Of a DNA stretch of 64,000 nucleotides, positions 9,956 through 21,135 are shown piece after piece. The DNA is from Pseudovibrio ascidiaceicola (GTDB lineage: Bacteria > Pseudomonadota > Alphaproteobacteria > Rhizobiales > Stappiaceae). The stretch is from the NCBI RefSeq assembly GCF_900114245.1, contig NZ_FOSK01000003.1, forward strand, positions 62,001-126,000. Reading direction: 5' to 3'. Position numbers and translations under genes: made by a program. The notes beneath the pieces are model-generated. The model was not told the origin of the DNA and made no database searches. It saw only the letters and a program-made list of their open reading frames with translations. The stretch's first letter is position 1; every line of letters begins with the position of its first letter.

Positions 9956-11719
9956 TCAGGTGGCTTGGCGGCGCAGGAACGCCGGGATTTCCAACTGATC
10001 ATCTTCGATCATCTGAGAGCGTGCAGGCGCAGGGCGTCCACCAGCGTCCAGAGTCCCGGCTGCACCGTGATTCTGGGTCTCAGTAGGACGAGGCGCTGCT
10101 GGCTGGCGTGGAGCCTCAGCAAACGCATCTGCCTGCACTGGTTCATGGTGCTCCATGTGCTCATCTTCACGGCGGCCAAGACCACCAGTCAAACGGCGCA
10201 GAAGACCCATTGGGCGGCGCTCTTCTTCCAGATGATGCTCATCATGCTCTTCAACCGGCTGAGCCATAGTGGCTGGTGCTGGCTGAGGAGTTGCAGTTGC
10301 CGGCTGTGGAGCAGGCGCTGCAGCAGGAGTTTCCGTGTGCGCACGAATTTCACGCTGTGCAATTGGCGGAAAGTCTTCAACACGTGGCATACGTGACTGA
10401 GGCTCTGCCTTTTGTGCAACAGGTGGAATAAATGGCTCAGGAATATTGGTAGGCTCGTCAAAAGCCTGCGTTGGTTCCTCAAGTGCATCATATTCCTGCA
10501 CAGGCTCATAACGACGGGCCTGATAAGGAGCAATTTCCACTTCCGGGTCAGTTGCAACAGCAACCGGCTCAGAGTGCATAAGTGTTTCGGCTGCTGCGGA
10601 GCCCATCGCGCGCATCGCACGAACTGGGGTGGGTGCAGGAGCTACTTCTACCGGCGCAGCTACCGCTGGACTGGGCGTAGGCGTAGTAGCGCTCTGCAGA
10701 CGCTCTGTGAGTTCAGCCATACGAACCTCTGCAGGAGAGATATCTTCACGCAGCTCTTTGTCGATGCCAGTGGCAACAACAGAAACGCGGATAATACCGT
10801 CCAGAGATTCATCGAAGGTCGCACCAAGAATGATGTTCGCTTCTGGATCTACTTCCTCGCGGATACGAGTAGCAGCTTCATCAACTTCAAACAGCGTCAG
10901 ATCGTTACCACCAGTGATGGAGATAAGCAGACCGCGCGCGCCCTTCATAGAAGTCTCGTCAAGCAGCGGGTTAGCAATCGCAGCTTCAGCAGCCTGGATG
11001 GCACGCTGTTCGCCGGATGCTTCACCGGTACCCATCATCGCTTTACCCATGCCACGCATTATGGAGCGTACATCAGCAAAGTCGAGGTTGATGAGACCTT
11101 CTTTGACCATCAGGTCAGTGACGTTCGCAACACCGGAGTACAGCACCTGGTCAGCCATGGAGAAGGCATCGGCAAAGGTGGTCTGTGCATTCGCAATGCG
11201 GAACAGATTCTGGTTTGGAATAACAATAAGAGTGTCAACATTACGCTGTAACTCTTCGATGCCGGCTTCGGCAACACGCATACGTCTGGACCCTTCAAAC
11301 TGGAAGGGTTTGGTAACCACACCGACGGTCAGTATACCTTGTTCACGCGCAGCACGAGCAACAACTGGCGCAGCACCGGTACCGGTGCCACCACCCATAC
11401 CCGCGGTGATAAACACCATATGCGAGCCGGACAGGTGATCGTTGATCTCGTCAATAACTTCTTCAGCAGCAGCTGCACCAACTTCAGGCTGGGAACCAGC
11501 GCCCAAACCTTCAGTTACAGCAACGCCCATCTGGATAACACGCTCAGCCTGGCAAAGTGCCAATGCTTGCGCATCCGTGTTTGCAACAACAAAGTCACAG
11601 CCCTGAAGACCGCTCGTTACCATGTTATTTACGGCGTTTCCGCCACCGCCACCAACACCGAATACGGTGATCCTGGGCTTCAATTCCTGAATATCAGGCA
11701 TTTTCAGGTTGATTGTCAT
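9956..11719 (-). CDS. ftsZ: Cell division GTPase FtsZ
   Basis: 587 residues, longer than E. coli FtsZ (383) because of an extended disordered C-terminal linker, as usual in alphaproteobacteria. The GTPase domain shows [20 protein letters not shown], the tubulin signature [10 protein letters not shown] and the T7 loop NLDFADV. The linker (about 330-570) is rich in Pro, Ala, Glu and His. The extreme C-terminus [12 protein letters not shown] is the conserved peptide that binds FtsA and other membrane anchors. It forms the Z ring at midcell. ftsA lies 110 bp upstream on the same strand. Confidence 0.98.
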   Translation of the reverse strand: MTINLKMPDIQELKPRITVFGVGGGGGNAVNNMVTSGLQGCDFVVANTDAQALALCQAERVIQMGVAVTEGLGAGSQPEVGAAAAEEVIDEINDHLSGSHMVFITAGMGGGTGTGAAPVVARAAREQGILTVGVVTKPFQFEGSRRMRVAEAGIEELQRNVDTLIVIPNQNLFRIANAQTTFADAFSMADQVLYSGVANVTDLMVKEGLINLDFADVRSIMRGMGKAMMGTGEASGEQRAIQAAEAAIANPLLDETSMKGARGLLISITGGNDLTLFEVDEAATRIREEVDPEANIILGATFDESLDGIIRVSVVATGIDKELREDISPAEVRMAELTERLQSATTPTPSPAVAAPVEVAPAPTPVRAMRAMGSAAAETLMHSEPVAVATDPEVEIAPYQARRYEPVQEYDALEEPTQAFDEPTNIPEPFIPPVAQKAEPQSRMPRVEDFPPIAQREIRAHTETPAAAPAPQPATATPQPAPATMAQPVEEHDEHHLEEERRPMGLLRRLTGGLGRREDEHMEHHEPVQADAFAEAPRQPAAPRPTETQNHGAAGTLDAGGRPAPARSQMIEDDQLEIPAFLRRQAT

Positions 11720-11829
11720 ATTAACCTCGCGACCCTAATAACATGCCCGAAGTCGGGCACGTCGTTCTTCCTCTCGTGCGTCCGCCGCATCTGGCGAAAC
11801 TCGTGATAGTGGGGGTTATGCGATCCCCA

Positions 11830-13152
11830 CTAGAAACTTTCTCTAATCCACTGACCAACTCGAGCCAGATAGCTCCCGCGCCCTTTAAGGCCACGGCGTT
11901 GGTGCCGGGGTTCGAATTGCTCAATCTGTGCCACCTGCGGATAAATCAGCAGGCCCACAGCTGCCGAGAACGCCGGACCCTTGGCTTCCTCTGGCAAACC
12001 GGAAATACCCAGCGGACGCCCCAGACGCACACTGCGCCCAAGAATGCGTCGTGCCGTTTCAGAAAGACCAGTCAACTGACTGCCCCCACCTGTCAGCACA
12101 ACACGTTTGCCCACTCGGCCTGCAAAACCAGAAGCGACAATCCGGTCTCGCACCATCTCCAATATTTCTTCAACGCGCGGGCGAATAACCCGCGTCAGCA
12201 TCGCCCGGGGGATCTGCGTTGGCAGATCGCCATCCGTATCCACGGGCGGCACCTGAATAAAATCACGGTCGTCCACCACACTTGGCAGGGCCGACCCATG
12301 TAAAACTTTCAAACGCTCAGCAGCTTCCATCCGTGTGGAGAGCGCGCGCGCCACGTCCATGGTGACGTGATTACCGCCAACAGCCAGCGCATCCAGATGC
12401 ACCATCTGCCCATCAACAAAAATCGAAAGCGTGGTTGTGCCACCACCCATATCAATACAGGCCACACCCAGCTCAATCTCGTCTTCTACCAGCGTGGAAA
12501 GGCCTGCCGCGTAAGGCGTCGCAACCAGTGACTCCACTTGCAGGTGTCCACGCTCAATACAAAGCTCCAGATTACGCACCGGCGGCACTTCTGCTGAAAC
12601 CACCTGCATGTCCACGCCCAGCTTGCGGCCCATCATGCCACGCGGATCGCGAATGCCGCGGTTACCATCCAGCCCGTAGGAGATCGGCAGCGCATGCATC
12701 ACCGCTCGTCCCTCGGTAGCCGTATGGGTAGACCCGGCAGCCAGCACACGCTGAATATCGGCCTCAGTCACACCTTCAGTTCCAAGCGGCACAGTGGCGG
12801 AGAAGATCTCGCTCTGCAGACGGCCACAGCTGACGGTCACCAGCAGCGTTTCCACCATCACACCGGCCATACGCTCGGCCTGATCAACCGCGCGGCGGAT
12901 CGCCTGTTCAGCCTGATCCATGTCCACAACAACGCCAGACTTCATGCCAGCAGACGCCTGATAACCGTATCCCAGCACCTCAATGCCATGCGAACGGCCC
13001 GGCATCAGGTCTTCCTCGTCACCGGGCACCAATTTCGCGATAATACAGCACACTTTCGTGGAGCCGACGTCCAGCACAGAAACCACAACAGATCTGCGGC
13101 TTGGCAAAGGCCGCATCCGCGGCAGAAAAATCACGTTCTTATTCGAGCTCAT
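11830..13152 (-). CDS. ftsA: Cell division protein FtsA
   Basis: 440-residue actin-like ATPase that tethers FtsZ to the membrane. It starts with a basic, alpha-type N-terminus, then VLDVGSTKVCCIIA (phosphate 1), GMKSGVVVDMDQAEQAIRRAVD, the ACIDMGGGTTTLSIF phosphate-2 loop and VVLTGGGSQLTGL (adenosine loop). The C-terminal amphipathic membrane-targeting helix is visible as VGQWIRESF. Its start codon overlaps the ftsQ stop (ATGA at 13149-13152), so the pair is translationally coupled. Confidence 0.97.
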   Translation of the reverse strand: MSSNKNVIFLPRMRPLPSRRSVVVSVLDVGSTKVCCIIAKLVPGDEEDLMPGRSHGIEVLGYGYQASAGMKSGVVVDMDQAEQAIRRAVDQAERMAGVMVETLLVTVSCGRLQSEIFSATVPLGTEGVTEADIQRVLAAGSTHTATEGRAVMHALPISYGLDGNRGIRDPRGMMGRKLGVDMQVVSAEVPPVRNLELCIERGHLQVESLVATPYAAGLSTLVEDEIELGVACIDMGGGTTTLSIFVDGQMVHLDALAVGGNHVTMDVARALSTRMEAAERLKVLHGSALPSVVDDRDFIQVPPVDTDGDLPTQIPRAMLTRVIRPRVEEILEMVRDRIVASGFAGRVGKRVVLTGGGSQLTGLSETARRILGRSVRLGRPLGISGLPEEAKGPAFSAAVGLLIYPQVAQIEQFEPRHQRRGLKGRGSYLARVGQWIRESF

Positions 13153-14084
13153 GTGTCCCTCCCGGAGTTGGAGGGCGTACCCCGTTGCTCGATGGTGGTT
13201 TTGCGGCGAATGGCGGCGTCATCCGAAAGACGCACCACAACGCGATCCTGCAAACGCAGGTCCACCGCAACGATATCGCGGGAGAGCAAACCACCTTGAT
13301 CATCTAGCTTCTTAAGTTCAGCCAGCGCATCGCCAACATCAAATTCTGGAAGACGCACTGTAATTCCGTTTTCCAAGGCAAGATCCCAACGTCGTTCGGA
13401 GCGCAGCTTTGCAGCGCGCACCCGGGCACGGATACCTGGGAAATTGTCCAGCTCGCTCATGATCTCACCAGCACGCAGCTGCGCACCGTGATTGACCACG
13501 CGAAGCAAATTCGCATAACGGCCATCCACCTCATCGGTAATGACCTCGCCTTTTTTGGTGATGACAGACGTAATGTCCCCACGCTGCCAGAGCGCATAAG
13601 GCTCTTGCTCTTTGATCATCACACGCAGCGTACCGGGGTAGAACTTCTGGATGGCCGCATTCCGGATCCAGGCAATATCTTCCAGACGCTCTTTCGCGTC
13701 AGCTGCATCAAACAACATCAAAGAAGGGCGTTCGTGAAGTTCAAGCGCTTCCAGCACCTGAAACTCAGTAACACGCTGCAAACCTTCCATTTTGATCTCA
13801 TTCACCGCGAAACCAACGGAGGATGTAACTGATTCGCTCACATTACGTGCGTGTCCACCCAGCGTAATGCCATAGGCAGCGGACAAAGCAAGGAAGCCAA
13901 AAGCACCCGCAGTTGGTGCCCAGGATGGGATAAGTGCAAAAAATCCAGTGACCCCCCAAGCGGGTCTCTGGTGCAAACGCGATACGCCACGACTTCTGAA
14001 GCGATAGCTCCAGACGCCTGTGCGTTCCCGCAATGCATCAAATTTTGCCTTTATCTTCCGCAACTTGCGTCCTCCACGATCCAA
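13149..14084 (-). CDS. ftsQ: Cell division protein FtsQ
   Basis: 311 residues, bitopic inner-membrane protein. A basic cytoplasmic N-terminus of about 60 residues is followed by one hydrophobic helix (about 60-80, [19 protein letters not shown]), then a periplasmic POTRA domain ([21 protein letters not shown] to [18 protein letters not shown]) and the beta domain. It recruits FtsB/FtsL to the divisome. The chosen start at 14084 overlaps ddl by 34 bp; no later methionine gives a sensible N-terminus. The stop overlaps ftsA. Confidence 0.95.
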   Translation of the reverse strand: MDRGGRKLRKIKAKFDALRERTGVWSYRFRSRGVSRLHQRPAWGVTGFFALIPSWAPTAGAFGFLALSAAYGITLGGHARNVSESVTSSVGFAVNEIKMEGLQRVTEFQVLEALELHERPSLMLFDAADAKERLEDIAWIRNAAIQKFYPGTLRVMIKEQEPYALWQRGDITSVITKKGEVITDEVDGRYANLLRVVNHGAQLRAGEIMSELDNFPGIRARVRAAKLRSERRWDLALENGITVRLPEFDVGDALAELKKLDDQGGLLSRDIVAVDLRLQDRVVVRLSDDAAIRRKTTIEQRGTPSNSGRDT

Positions 14085-14974
14085 CTCACCAATTCTTGGA
14101 AATCATGCCCGGCATGTGCCGCGATTTCCGGGAGCAGTGATGTTGGCGTCATGCCGGGTTGAGTGTTCACCTCAAGACAAATCAGTTCTCCTAGGCCACC
14201 GGGTCCTTCGTTAAAACGGAAGTCGGCGCGTGTAACGCCGCGACACCCCAGAGCCTGATGTGCCTTGAGACTTGATTTTTGTATTTCTTGGTAAACAGAT
14301 GGTAAAATTTCCGCAGGAAGTATGTGTTGTGAACCGCCTGGGACGTATTTTGCGTCATAATCGTAATAAGTGTGACCCAGCGGTACAATTTCTAGTACCC
14401 CTAACGCCACATCACCCATCACCGCGCACGTCAATTCGCGACCTGGGATGTAACGCTCGACCATGAGCAAATCACCATACTGCCAATCTTCGCGTGTCAA
14501 TTCCTGCGGAGGATGCTCTTGCCCCTCCTTCACAATCAGCACACCGAAGGACGATCCTTCATTGATTGGTTTGATCACATAAGGCGGTTCCATCACATGA
14601 CGGCGCGCAGCATCCGCGCGGCTGACCACAACGGCATTGGCAACCGAAACACCAGCTGCCATCATCACGGCCTTCGCCTTTTCCTTATGCATGGCAAGCG
14701 CAGACGACATCACGCCAGAATGGGTGTACGGAATATCGAGAACTTCCAGAATACCCTGAATAGCTCCGTCTTCACCAAACGGCCCATGCAGCGCATTGAA
14801 TGCCACGTCCGGTTTCAACTCCTGAAGCACAGCAGAAATGTTGCGGTCAACATCCACACGCGTGATCTGATAACCAGCCGCTTCCAGAGCGTCCGCACAG
14901 TCTTTGCCTGAAGACAGAGAAACAGGTCGCTCAGCAACCCATCCACCCATCAAAACTGCAACATGCTTGGTCAT
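14051..14974 (-). CDS. ddl: D-alanine--D-alanine ligase
   Basis: 307 residues from the ATG at 14974 ([12 protein letters not shown]), the family N-terminus; an upstream TTG at 14986 is less likely. ATP-grasp enzyme that makes the D-Ala-D-Ala dipeptide used by MurF. Visible are [11 protein letters not shown], the ATP-binding loop [19 protein letters not shown], and the C-terminal metal and substrate block [19 protein letters not shown]. It sits between murB and ftsQ in the usual place. There are about 50 bp between the murB stop and this start. Confidence 0.97.
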   Translation of the reverse strand: MTKHVAVLMGGWVAERPVSLSSGKDCADALEAAGYQITRVDVDRNISAVLQELKPDVAFNALHGPFGEDGAIQGILEVLDIPYTHSGVMSSALAMHKEKAKAVMMAAGVSVANAVVVSRADAARRHVMEPPYVIKPINEGSSFGVLIVKEGQEHPPQELTREDWQYGDLLMVERYIPGRELTCAVMGDVALGVLEIVPLGHTYYDYDAKYVPGGSQHILPAEILPSVYQEIQKSSLKAHQALGCRGVTRADFRFNEGPGGLGELICLEVNTQPGMTPTSLLPEIAAHAGHDFQELVSWIVEDASCGR

Positions 14975-15023
14975 CACAAAACCCAATCCTGATTTAAACG
15001 CCTAAAACAACACGTGAACGGAG

Positions 15024-15998
15024 TTAGTCCGCTTTACCCAAAAACGGCTCAATCGCCGCTCCGTCCACAAACGTCCCAAGACGCTTGATTTCCCATTCCA
15101 GACGCGTCCCTGTCTTTGCCAGAGCATCCCGGCGAACAGTCTCGCCAAGCATTTCCAAATCGTGAGCGGTAGCGTCTGCAACGTTCAACATAAAGTTGCA
15201 GTGTAATTCCGACATTTTTGCGCCGCCGATCTGCAATCCACGGCATCCAGCTGCATCAACCACCTTCCAGGCACTGTTGCCTTCAGGATTTTTGAAAGTT
15301 GAGCCACCGGTTTTCTCGCGAATGGGCTGTGCTTTCTCACGATGAGCAACAACTTCAGCCATTTCCACCCGGATCTCGTCTTCACTTTGCGCAAAACCTT
15401 CAAACACCGCACTGGTAAAAATCAGGTCCTTTGGCGCAGAAGAATGGCGATACGCATAGCCCATTTCCTCATTGGAAAGAGTCAGGATTTCGCCGGATCG
15501 TGTCACCGCGTTAACGTTAACAACGCGGTCCTTTGTCTCGGTGCCGTGAGCCCCTGCATTCATGCGCAGCGCTCCACCAACAGCACCTGGAATACCGGTG
15601 TAGAACGCGAAGCCACCAGTACCGGTCTTCGCCGCTTCTTCCGCCAGCTTCTTGTCAGGAACGCACGCCCCTGCCCGCAGCTTATGTCCGCCCAGATACT
15701 CGACCTGACCAAACCCGCGGATTGGCAAACGAATAACAACACCTTCAATGCCGCCATCACGCACCAGCAGGTTAGAACCAAGCCCAACCACAGTCACAGG
15801 CACATCTTCAGGCAGTGCCTTCATGAACACAGCCAGATCAGCTTCATCAGCAGGCTGGAACATCAACTGCGCAGGGCCACCCACCCGAAACCATGTCACC
15901 GCAGAAAGCAGCTGGTTCGGGATCAGACGACCACGGATATCTTCGACAGCATCACCAAGCCGTGGCAGCAGATCAGGGTAGCTTACAGTTTGGCTCAT
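15024..15998 (-). CDS. murB: UDP-N-acetylenolpyruvoylglucosamine reductase MurB
   Basis: 324 residues from the ATG at 15998 ([12 protein letters not shown]), whose ATGA overlaps the murC stop; the longer frame to 16082 is rejected. FAD enzyme reducing enolpyruvyl-UDP-GlcNAc to UDP-MurNAc. The FAD-binding block is [41 protein letters not shown] and the proton-donor serine in [12 protein letters not shown] are present, with LHCNFMLN near the end. This is type IIb, lacking the E. coli insertion, as is typical of alphaproteobacteria. Confidence 0.97.
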   Translation of the reverse strand: MSQTVSYPDLLPRLGDAVEDIRGRLIPNQLLSAVTWFRVGGPAQLMFQPADEADLAVFMKALPEDVPVTVVGLGSNLLVRDGGIEGVVIRLPIRGFGQVEYLGGHKLRAGACVPDKKLAEEAAKTGTGGFAFYTGIPGAVGGALRMNAGAHGTETKDRVVNVNAVTRSGEILTLSNEEMGYAYRHSSAPKDLIFTSAVFEGFAQSEDEIRVEMAEVVAHREKAQPIREKTGGSTFKNPEGNSAWKVVDAAGCRGLQIGGAKMSELHCNFMLNVADATAHDLEMLGETVRRDALAKTGTRLEWEIKRLGTFVDGAAIEPFLGKAD

Positions 15999-17416
15999 AC
16001 AGTCTCTCCTTTGGGAGAAAGCGCTTCCAGCTCTACAGGCAACTTGTAAGCCCACTGAGTAATGTTCCCTGCACCAAGGCAAATCACCAGATCACCTGGC
16101 TCCGCCAGCTCTGCAATCTTGCCAGCCAACTCATCAGGACCGGCAATGCTGTGAACCGAACGGTGACCACCAGCACGCAGACCAGAAATCAGATCAGCCT
16201 GATCAGCCCCTTCAATCGGCTGCTCACCAGCCGCAAACACAGGGGTAATCACCACCTTGTCTGCATCGTTGAAGCAGGCACAGAAATCATCAAACAGGCT
16301 CTGCAAGCGTGTAAAGCGGTGGGGCTGCATCACAGCAACCACCTTACCTTCAGCTGCCTCGCGCGCCGCATGCAAGACGGACTTGATCTCCACGGGATGG
16401 TGCGCGTAGTCATCAAAGAACTCCACACCGTTCCACGTCCCGGTATGCGTAAAGCGACGCTTCACTCCGCCAAATCCTGCCAGACCCTTGCGGATGTTCG
16501 CATCAGAAATACCGAGAGAATGCGCCAAAGCAATCGCAGCTGTCGCATTGGAAACGTTGTGCAGACCCGGCATTGGCAACACCAGATCCTTGAGCTCAGT
16601 CACCTTATCCCCGCGGCGATCATGAATGATCACGGTGAAGATGGACTTGCCACCCTTAGTCGAGACATCAGTAAAGCGAACATCAGACTGTGGGTTCGTG
16701 CCATAAGTGATGATCCGGCGGTCTTCAATCTGACCCACAAGGCTCTGCACCTCTGGGTGATCCAGACACATAACCGCAAAACCGTAAAACGGAACGTTCT
16801 CAACAAACTGGGCAAACGCAGCGCGGACACCATCAAAATCACCGTAGTGATCAAGGTGTTCAGGATCGATGTTGGTTACAACAGCAATATCAGCAGGAAG
16901 CTTGACGAACGTCCCATCAGACTCGTCCGCCTCAACCACCATCCAGTCTCCTTCACCCATGCGGGCGTTGGTACCGTATGCGTTGATGATGCCGCCGTTG
17001 ATAACAGTCGGATCCATGTGGCCAGCATCCAGCAGCGCCGCAACCATGGAGGTCGTCGTCGTCTTACCGTGTGTGCCGCCAATGGCAATCGCTTGTTTAA
17101 AGCGCATCAGCTCAGCCAGCATTTCGGCGCGGCGCACAACAGGCATGTTGTTTTCGCGTGCAGCCTTGAGCTCAACGTTGCTACCCTTAATAGCGGAAGA
17201 GATGACGCAAACATCAGCGCCTTCCAGGTTCTCTGCAGCATGACCGACCATGACCTTGATGCCCTTATCACGCAAACGCTGCACGTTTGCATTCTCGGAC
17301 ATGTCAGAGCCCTGAACACGGTAGCCAAGATTATGCAGCACTTCGGCAATACCGCTCATTCCAATGCCGCCGATACCGACGAAGTGCACTCCCCCAATGT
17401 CTACTGGCATTTTCAT
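15995..17416 (-). CDS. murC: UDP-N-acetylmuramate--L-alanine ligase MurC
   Basis: 473 residues, cytoplasmic ATP-dependent ligase adding L-alanine to UDP-MurNAc. N-terminal [15 protein letters not shown] nucleotide-sugar loop, ATP loop [12 protein letters not shown] (about residue 114), [20 protein letters not shown] and the C-terminal [10 protein letters not shown]. Both ends overlap neighbours by 4 bp (murG stop at 17413, murB start at 15998), showing tight operon packing. Confidence 0.98.
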   Translation of the reverse strand: MKMPVDIGGVHFVGIGGIGMSGIAEVLHNLGYRVQGSDMSENANVQRLRDKGIKVMVGHAAENLEGADVCVISSAIKGSNVELKAARENNMPVVRRAEMLAELMRFKQAIAIGGTHGKTTTTSMVAALLDAGHMDPTVINGGIINAYGTNARMGEGDWMVVEADESDGTFVKLPADIAVVTNIDPEHLDHYGDFDGVRAAFAQFVENVPFYGFAVMCLDHPEVQSLVGQIEDRRIITYGTNPQSDVRFTDVSTKGGKSIFTVIIHDRRGDKVTELKDLVLPMPGLHNVSNATAAIALAHSLGISDANIRKGLAGFGGVKRRFTHTGTWNGVEFFDDYAHHPVEIKSVLHAAREAAEGKVVAVMQPHRFTRLQSLFDDFCACFNDADKVVITPVFAAGEQPIEGADQADLISGLRAGGHRSVHSIAGPDELAGKIAELAEPGDLVICLGAGNITQWAYKLPVELEALSPKGETV

Positions 17417-18537
17417 GAGGTAATCTCTCTTTGTTCATTCGCCGGTGCAGCACCAACAAGTGTTTCGGTCAGATCCGCAAGGCGCTGTACAGCTTCCGGC
17501 GCGCCCTGCGCCTGTGCTGCGTGTGCTGCCTGTGCAAGACGGCCCGGATTATCCATGAGTTCTTTCAGCTCACGGGCCAGTCGTTGCGGATCAAGTTCTT
17601 TTTGTGGGATCGGCCATGCGCCACCTGCCTCAGCAAGCACATTCGCATTCATGCCCTGATCGTTATCAAGAGCACCCGGTAAAGGCACCAGAATAGAAGG
17701 ACGCCCAATCGCTGCCAGCTCACATACAGTACCAGCACCGGAACGGCTGATAACCAGATGAGCCGCCGCAATACGCTCAGGCAAATCAGTAAAGAAGGAC
17801 GCAACCTGCGCCGCAACACCCATCTCGCGATAGGAGCTTTCAAGTCCTTCCAGATCTTCAGGTCGCGCCTGCTGCACAACGACCAGCTGCTCGCGATCTT
17901 CCGGCGCCATCAGCTTCAACGCCTCTGGCAAAATCTGAGAGAACACGCGCGCACCCTGCGAGCCACCAAACACCAGCAGATGAAAAGCGCCACCTTTTTC
18001 TGGTGCGTTATAGGCCTGACCACACACCGCGATCACATTGTCACGCAGTGGATTGCCGGTCATGGTCGCTTTAGCAGCCAGATCAGCAGGCAATGTTTTA
18101 AGCGGAAAGCTGGTTGCAACGGCACTTGCGCCTTTGGCCAGCATCCGGTTCGCCCGACCCATCACAGCATTGGCTTCATGCAAAATGGATGGAACACTTA
18201 AGAGACGGCCAGCAAACATTGGCGGAAAGGTCGGATACCCGCCAAAGCCAACAATCGCAGCAGGTTTAGCTGCGCGGATTGCTTTCATGGCCTGCAACGT
18301 ACCCAAGCCAAGCTTGATCGCCGTTTTGGCGAGAGAAATCGGGTTCTTGCCACGAATGGTGTCGCTTTTGACCAGATGCACGTTATCTGCTGGAAAAGCA
18401 CTGCCGTACTTGTCTGCGCGACTGTCCGTGATCAGCTCAACACCATACCCACGGCGCTTCAGCTCACAGGCCAGCGCTTGTGCAGGAAACAGGTGACCAC
18501 CCGTTCCTCCAGCAGTGAGCATAATCTTTGGCTTCAT
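17413..18537 (-). CDS. murG: UDP-GlcNAc:undecaprenyl-PP-MurNAc-pentapeptide transferase MurG
   Basis: 374 residues from the ATG at 18537 ([19 protein letters not shown]), preceded by GGAGAGTG; a longer frame upstream to 18591 would overlap ftsW. GT28 glycosyltransferase making lipid II on the inner face of the membrane. [10 protein letters not shown] is the first glycine-rich loop, [10 protein letters not shown] the second and [12 protein letters not shown] the third; the donor-binding block is [24 protein letters not shown]. The stop overlaps murC. Confidence 0.97.
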   Translation of the reverse strand: MKPKIMLTAGGTGGHLFPAQALACELKRRGYGVELITDSRADKYGSAFPADNVHLVKSDTIRGKNPISLAKTAIKLGLGTLQAMKAIRAAKPAAIVGFGGYPTFPPMFAGRLLSVPSILHEANAVMGRANRMLAKGASAVATSFPLKTLPADLAAKATMTGNPLRDNVIAVCGQAYNAPEKGGAFHLLVFGGSQGARVFSQILPEALKLMAPEDREQLVVVQQARPEDLEGLESSYREMGVAAQVASFFTDLPERIAAAHLVISRSGAGTVCELAAIGRPSILVPLPGALDNDQGMNANVLAEAGGAWPIPQKELDPQRLARELKELMDNPGRLAQAAHAAQAQGAPEAVQRLADLTETLVGAAPANEQREITS

Positions 18538-18565
18538 TTCACTCTCCGACACAGGCAAAACTCTT

Positions 18566-19723
18566 TTAGGCAGGCTGCACAGGGGCAGCACGGGTAACGG
18601 TAATAATCGGGTTCTTGCGCGGCTGCGGGCGTTTCCGCGTCAGCGCCAGCACAAAACCCATCGTCAGGGAAATCGCCATCAACGACGACACACCTGATGA
18701 GATCAACGGAAGGGTCATTCCCTTCGCAGGCATAAGGTTGAGGTTCACCGCCATATTGATGGTGCTTTGCAGGCCAAACATGACGATAAGACCGGACGAC
18801 GCCAGACGGCCAAACGGATCCTGATCCTGCGTTGCCATGTAAAGACCGCGCAGCACGACAAACGCAAACACGGTCACCAGCACCACACAAACGATGATGC
18901 CGTATTCTTCCGCAGCCACCGCAAAGATAAAGTCTGTATGGCTATCCGGCAAAATCCGTTTCACCGTACCTTCACCCACACCACGGCCAAGCCACCCGCC
19001 AGCAATGAAGGAGTCGATGGCCTTATCGATCTGGTAGGTGTCTCCGGAAGACGGATCCAGAAAACGCATGATACGCCCGCGCACGTGCGGCAGATACGTA
19101 AAGCCTGCAGCAACGCCAAGAATGCCCATAACGCCGAGCGGCACAATCGCCAGCCAGGAAAGCCCGTTCAGGAAAAACAACGCAAACAGCACAATAGTCA
19201 GCAGCATGGTCTGCCCAAAGTCAGGCTGCGCCACCAGCATGGCGGCCACAATGCCAAACAGAAGAATGGAGATCAGCTGCCCCGGAATGTCCTGCGCTTT
19301 GCGCCCTTCAGACAACAGGAACGCAATGATCACCACAAGCACAGGCTTGATAAACTCTGATGGCTGAATGGAAACACCAAACAAGCTCACCCAGCGCCGC
19401 GCACCTTTAATGTCAGACCCGAAAAACAGCGTGCCCAACAACAGCACCAACATCACGCAGAACACCACCAACGCCACGCGGCGTATATAACGCGGCGAAA
19501 GCGCAGAAACGCCCAGCATCACAGCGGCGCTTGGGATAAGGAAAAGCGCCTGCTTCTTCACAAAGTAAAAGCTCTCAAGCCCGAGGCGTTCAGCAACAGG
19601 AGGGCTCGCTGCAAGAGACAACACCAGACCAGACACCATCAGCGTGAAGATGCCGATCAGCATGTAACGATCAATCGTCCAGAGCCATTCTGCAAACGCA
19701 CTGCGATCTGTACGTGAAACCAT
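18566..19723 (-). CDS. ftsW: Peptidoglycan glycosyltransferase FtsW
   Basis: 385 residues, SEDS-family polymerase for septal peptidoglycan, with ten predicted transmembrane helices. Hallmarks are GARRWVSLFGVSIQPSE and the region DFGQTMLLT, with the conserved aspartate between helices 3 and 4. DFIFAVAAEEYG and LPLISSGVSSLMAISLTMG follow near the C-terminus. It starts one base inside the murD stop (TGATG). It works with FtsI, encoded upstream in the same cluster. Confidence 0.97.
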   Translation of the reverse strand: MVSRTDRSAFAEWLWTIDRYMLIGIFTLMVSGLVLSLAASPPVAERLGLESFYFVKKQALFLIPSAAVMLGVSALSPRYIRRVALVVFCVMLVLLLGTLFFGSDIKGARRWVSLFGVSIQPSEFIKPVLVVIIAFLLSEGRKAQDIPGQLISILLFGIVAAMLVAQPDFGQTMLLTIVLFALFFLNGLSWLAIVPLGVMGILGVAAGFTYLPHVRGRIMRFLDPSSGDTYQIDKAIDSFIAGGWLGRGVGEGTVKRILPDSHTDFIFAVAAEEYGIIVCVVLVTVFAFVVLRGLYMATQDQDPFGRLASSGLIVMFGLQSTINMAVNLNLMPAKGMTLPLISSGVSSLMAISLTMGFVLALTRKRPQPRKNPIITVTRAAPVQPA

Positions 19724-21123
19724 CAGCGTGCCCCCTCACCATTCAGCATTTTGGCAGCAGCAACAGCCGCTCTCTCAAATGCATCCCCGCGAACTTCGAA
19801 GCTCTTGAACTGGTCAAAGGACGCACAAGCTGGAGACAGCAGAACCACTGCCTCTTTGCTCTTGTCACGCGCCGCATCGCGCGCTGCCGCTTCAACAGCC
19901 ATATCCAGACTGCCGAACTTGTGTGCCTCAACTGAGCCGCTTAGTTCCTGCTCAAACTCTTCCGCCGCTTCGCCGATCAGGTACGCTTTAACAATCTTCG
20001 GGAAGTAGGCTTTAAGCGAAGAAATCCCGCCCGCCTTCGGACGACCGCCAGCAATCCAATAAATCCGGTCAAACGCTGCCAGCCCATGCGCAGCAGCTTC
20101 TGCATTGGTCGCCTTACTGTCGTTCACAAACAAAACCTTGCCTGCTTCAGCAACCAGCATCAAACGATGCGCAAGACCCGGGAAGGTCGCAAGCGCAGCC
20201 GCAATCTCGTCAAGCTCCAGCCCAAGTGCTGCACAAACCGCAACAGCAGCAGAGGCATTCTGCCCATTATGAGAGCCACGCAAAGTGTTGGAGGAAGACA
20301 GGTCAGCCACAACCACCTGCTCTTCATCAAAAACCTCAAAGACCTTACCGTCTTCAGCATAAACGCCAAACTCGACAGGCCCCAGACAAGAGATCAGCTC
20401 AACCGGCTCACCGCTTTCTGCACGGCGCTGCGCAATAGCTGCACTGAATTCATCATCCACGCCAACAACAGCAAGACGCGCCGCTTTAACGATCCGCTCT
20501 TTGATGGACGCGTAATTCTCCATGTTCCCATGCCGGTCCAGATGGTCCGGCGACAGGTTCATCATTACCCCGATATCCGGCACAAGACTTGGCGCAAGAT
20601 CGATCTGGTAGGAGGAGACCTCAACCACATAGACACGATCCTCGGAAAACTCTTCGAGATCCAGAACCGGACGGCCAATATTGCCCCCCATCTGAACATC
20701 CATGCCGCATTCTTTGAGCACATGAGAGATCAGCGCTGTCGTGGTGGATTTGCCGTTGGTCCCAGTGATGGCAACGAACGGCGCCTCAGGACAAACCGCT
20801 TCCCGCTCATTGACGAAAAGCTCCACATCCCCAATCACCGGAATACCAGCCTGCCTCGCCCGCTCCACACTCCAGTGCGGTGTCGGATGCGTCAGCGGAA
20901 CACCCGGCGCAACAACCAGTGCTGCGTAGCGGGACATATCCGCTTCACGCAGATCGATCGCAGCAAGCCCGTATTCTTCAGCGGTGGCAACGCTGGCCTC
21001 ATTATCGTCCCACACATCAACCCGAGCACCGCCAGCCTCAAGCGCACGCGCAGTCACAAGCCCGGACCCTCCGAGCCCGAACAACGCGACTTCTTTGCCT
21101 GCAAGATGACGGATAGGGATCAT
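19723..21123 (-). CDS. murD: UDP-N-acetylmuramoyl-L-alanine--D-glutamate ligase MurD
   Basis: 466 residues. N-terminal UDP-binding loop LFGLGGSGLVTARAL, ATP loop ITGTNGKSTTTALI, MNLSPDHLDRHG, and the glutamate and C-terminal region NDSKATNAEAAAHGLA and WIAGGRPKAGG. It adds D-glutamate to UDP-MurNAc-L-Ala. It follows mraY by 12 bp and shares a TGATG joint with ftsW. Confidence 0.98.
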   Translation of the reverse strand: MIPIRHLAGKEVALFGLGGSGLVTARALEAGGARVDVWDDNEASVATAEEYGLAAIDLREADMSRYAALVVAPGVPLTHPTPHWSVERARQAGIPVIGDVELFVNEREAVCPEAPFVAITGTNGKSTTTALISHVLKECGMDVQMGGNIGRPVLDLEEFSEDRVYVVEVSSYQIDLAPSLVPDIGVMMNLSPDHLDRHGNMENYASIKERIVKAARLAVVGVDDEFSAAIAQRRAESGEPVELISCLGPVEFGVYAEDGKVFEVFDEEQVVVADLSSSNTLRGSHNGQNASAAVAVCAALGLELDEIAAALATFPGLAHRLMLVAEAGKVLFVNDSKATNAEAAAHGLAAFDRIYWIAGGRPKAGGISSLKAYFPKIVKAYLIGEAAEEFEQELSGSVEAHKFGSLDMAVEAAARDAARDKSKEAVVLLSPACASFDQFKSFEVRGDAFERAAVAAAKMLNGEGAR

Positions 21124-21135
21124 GTGTCGAACCTC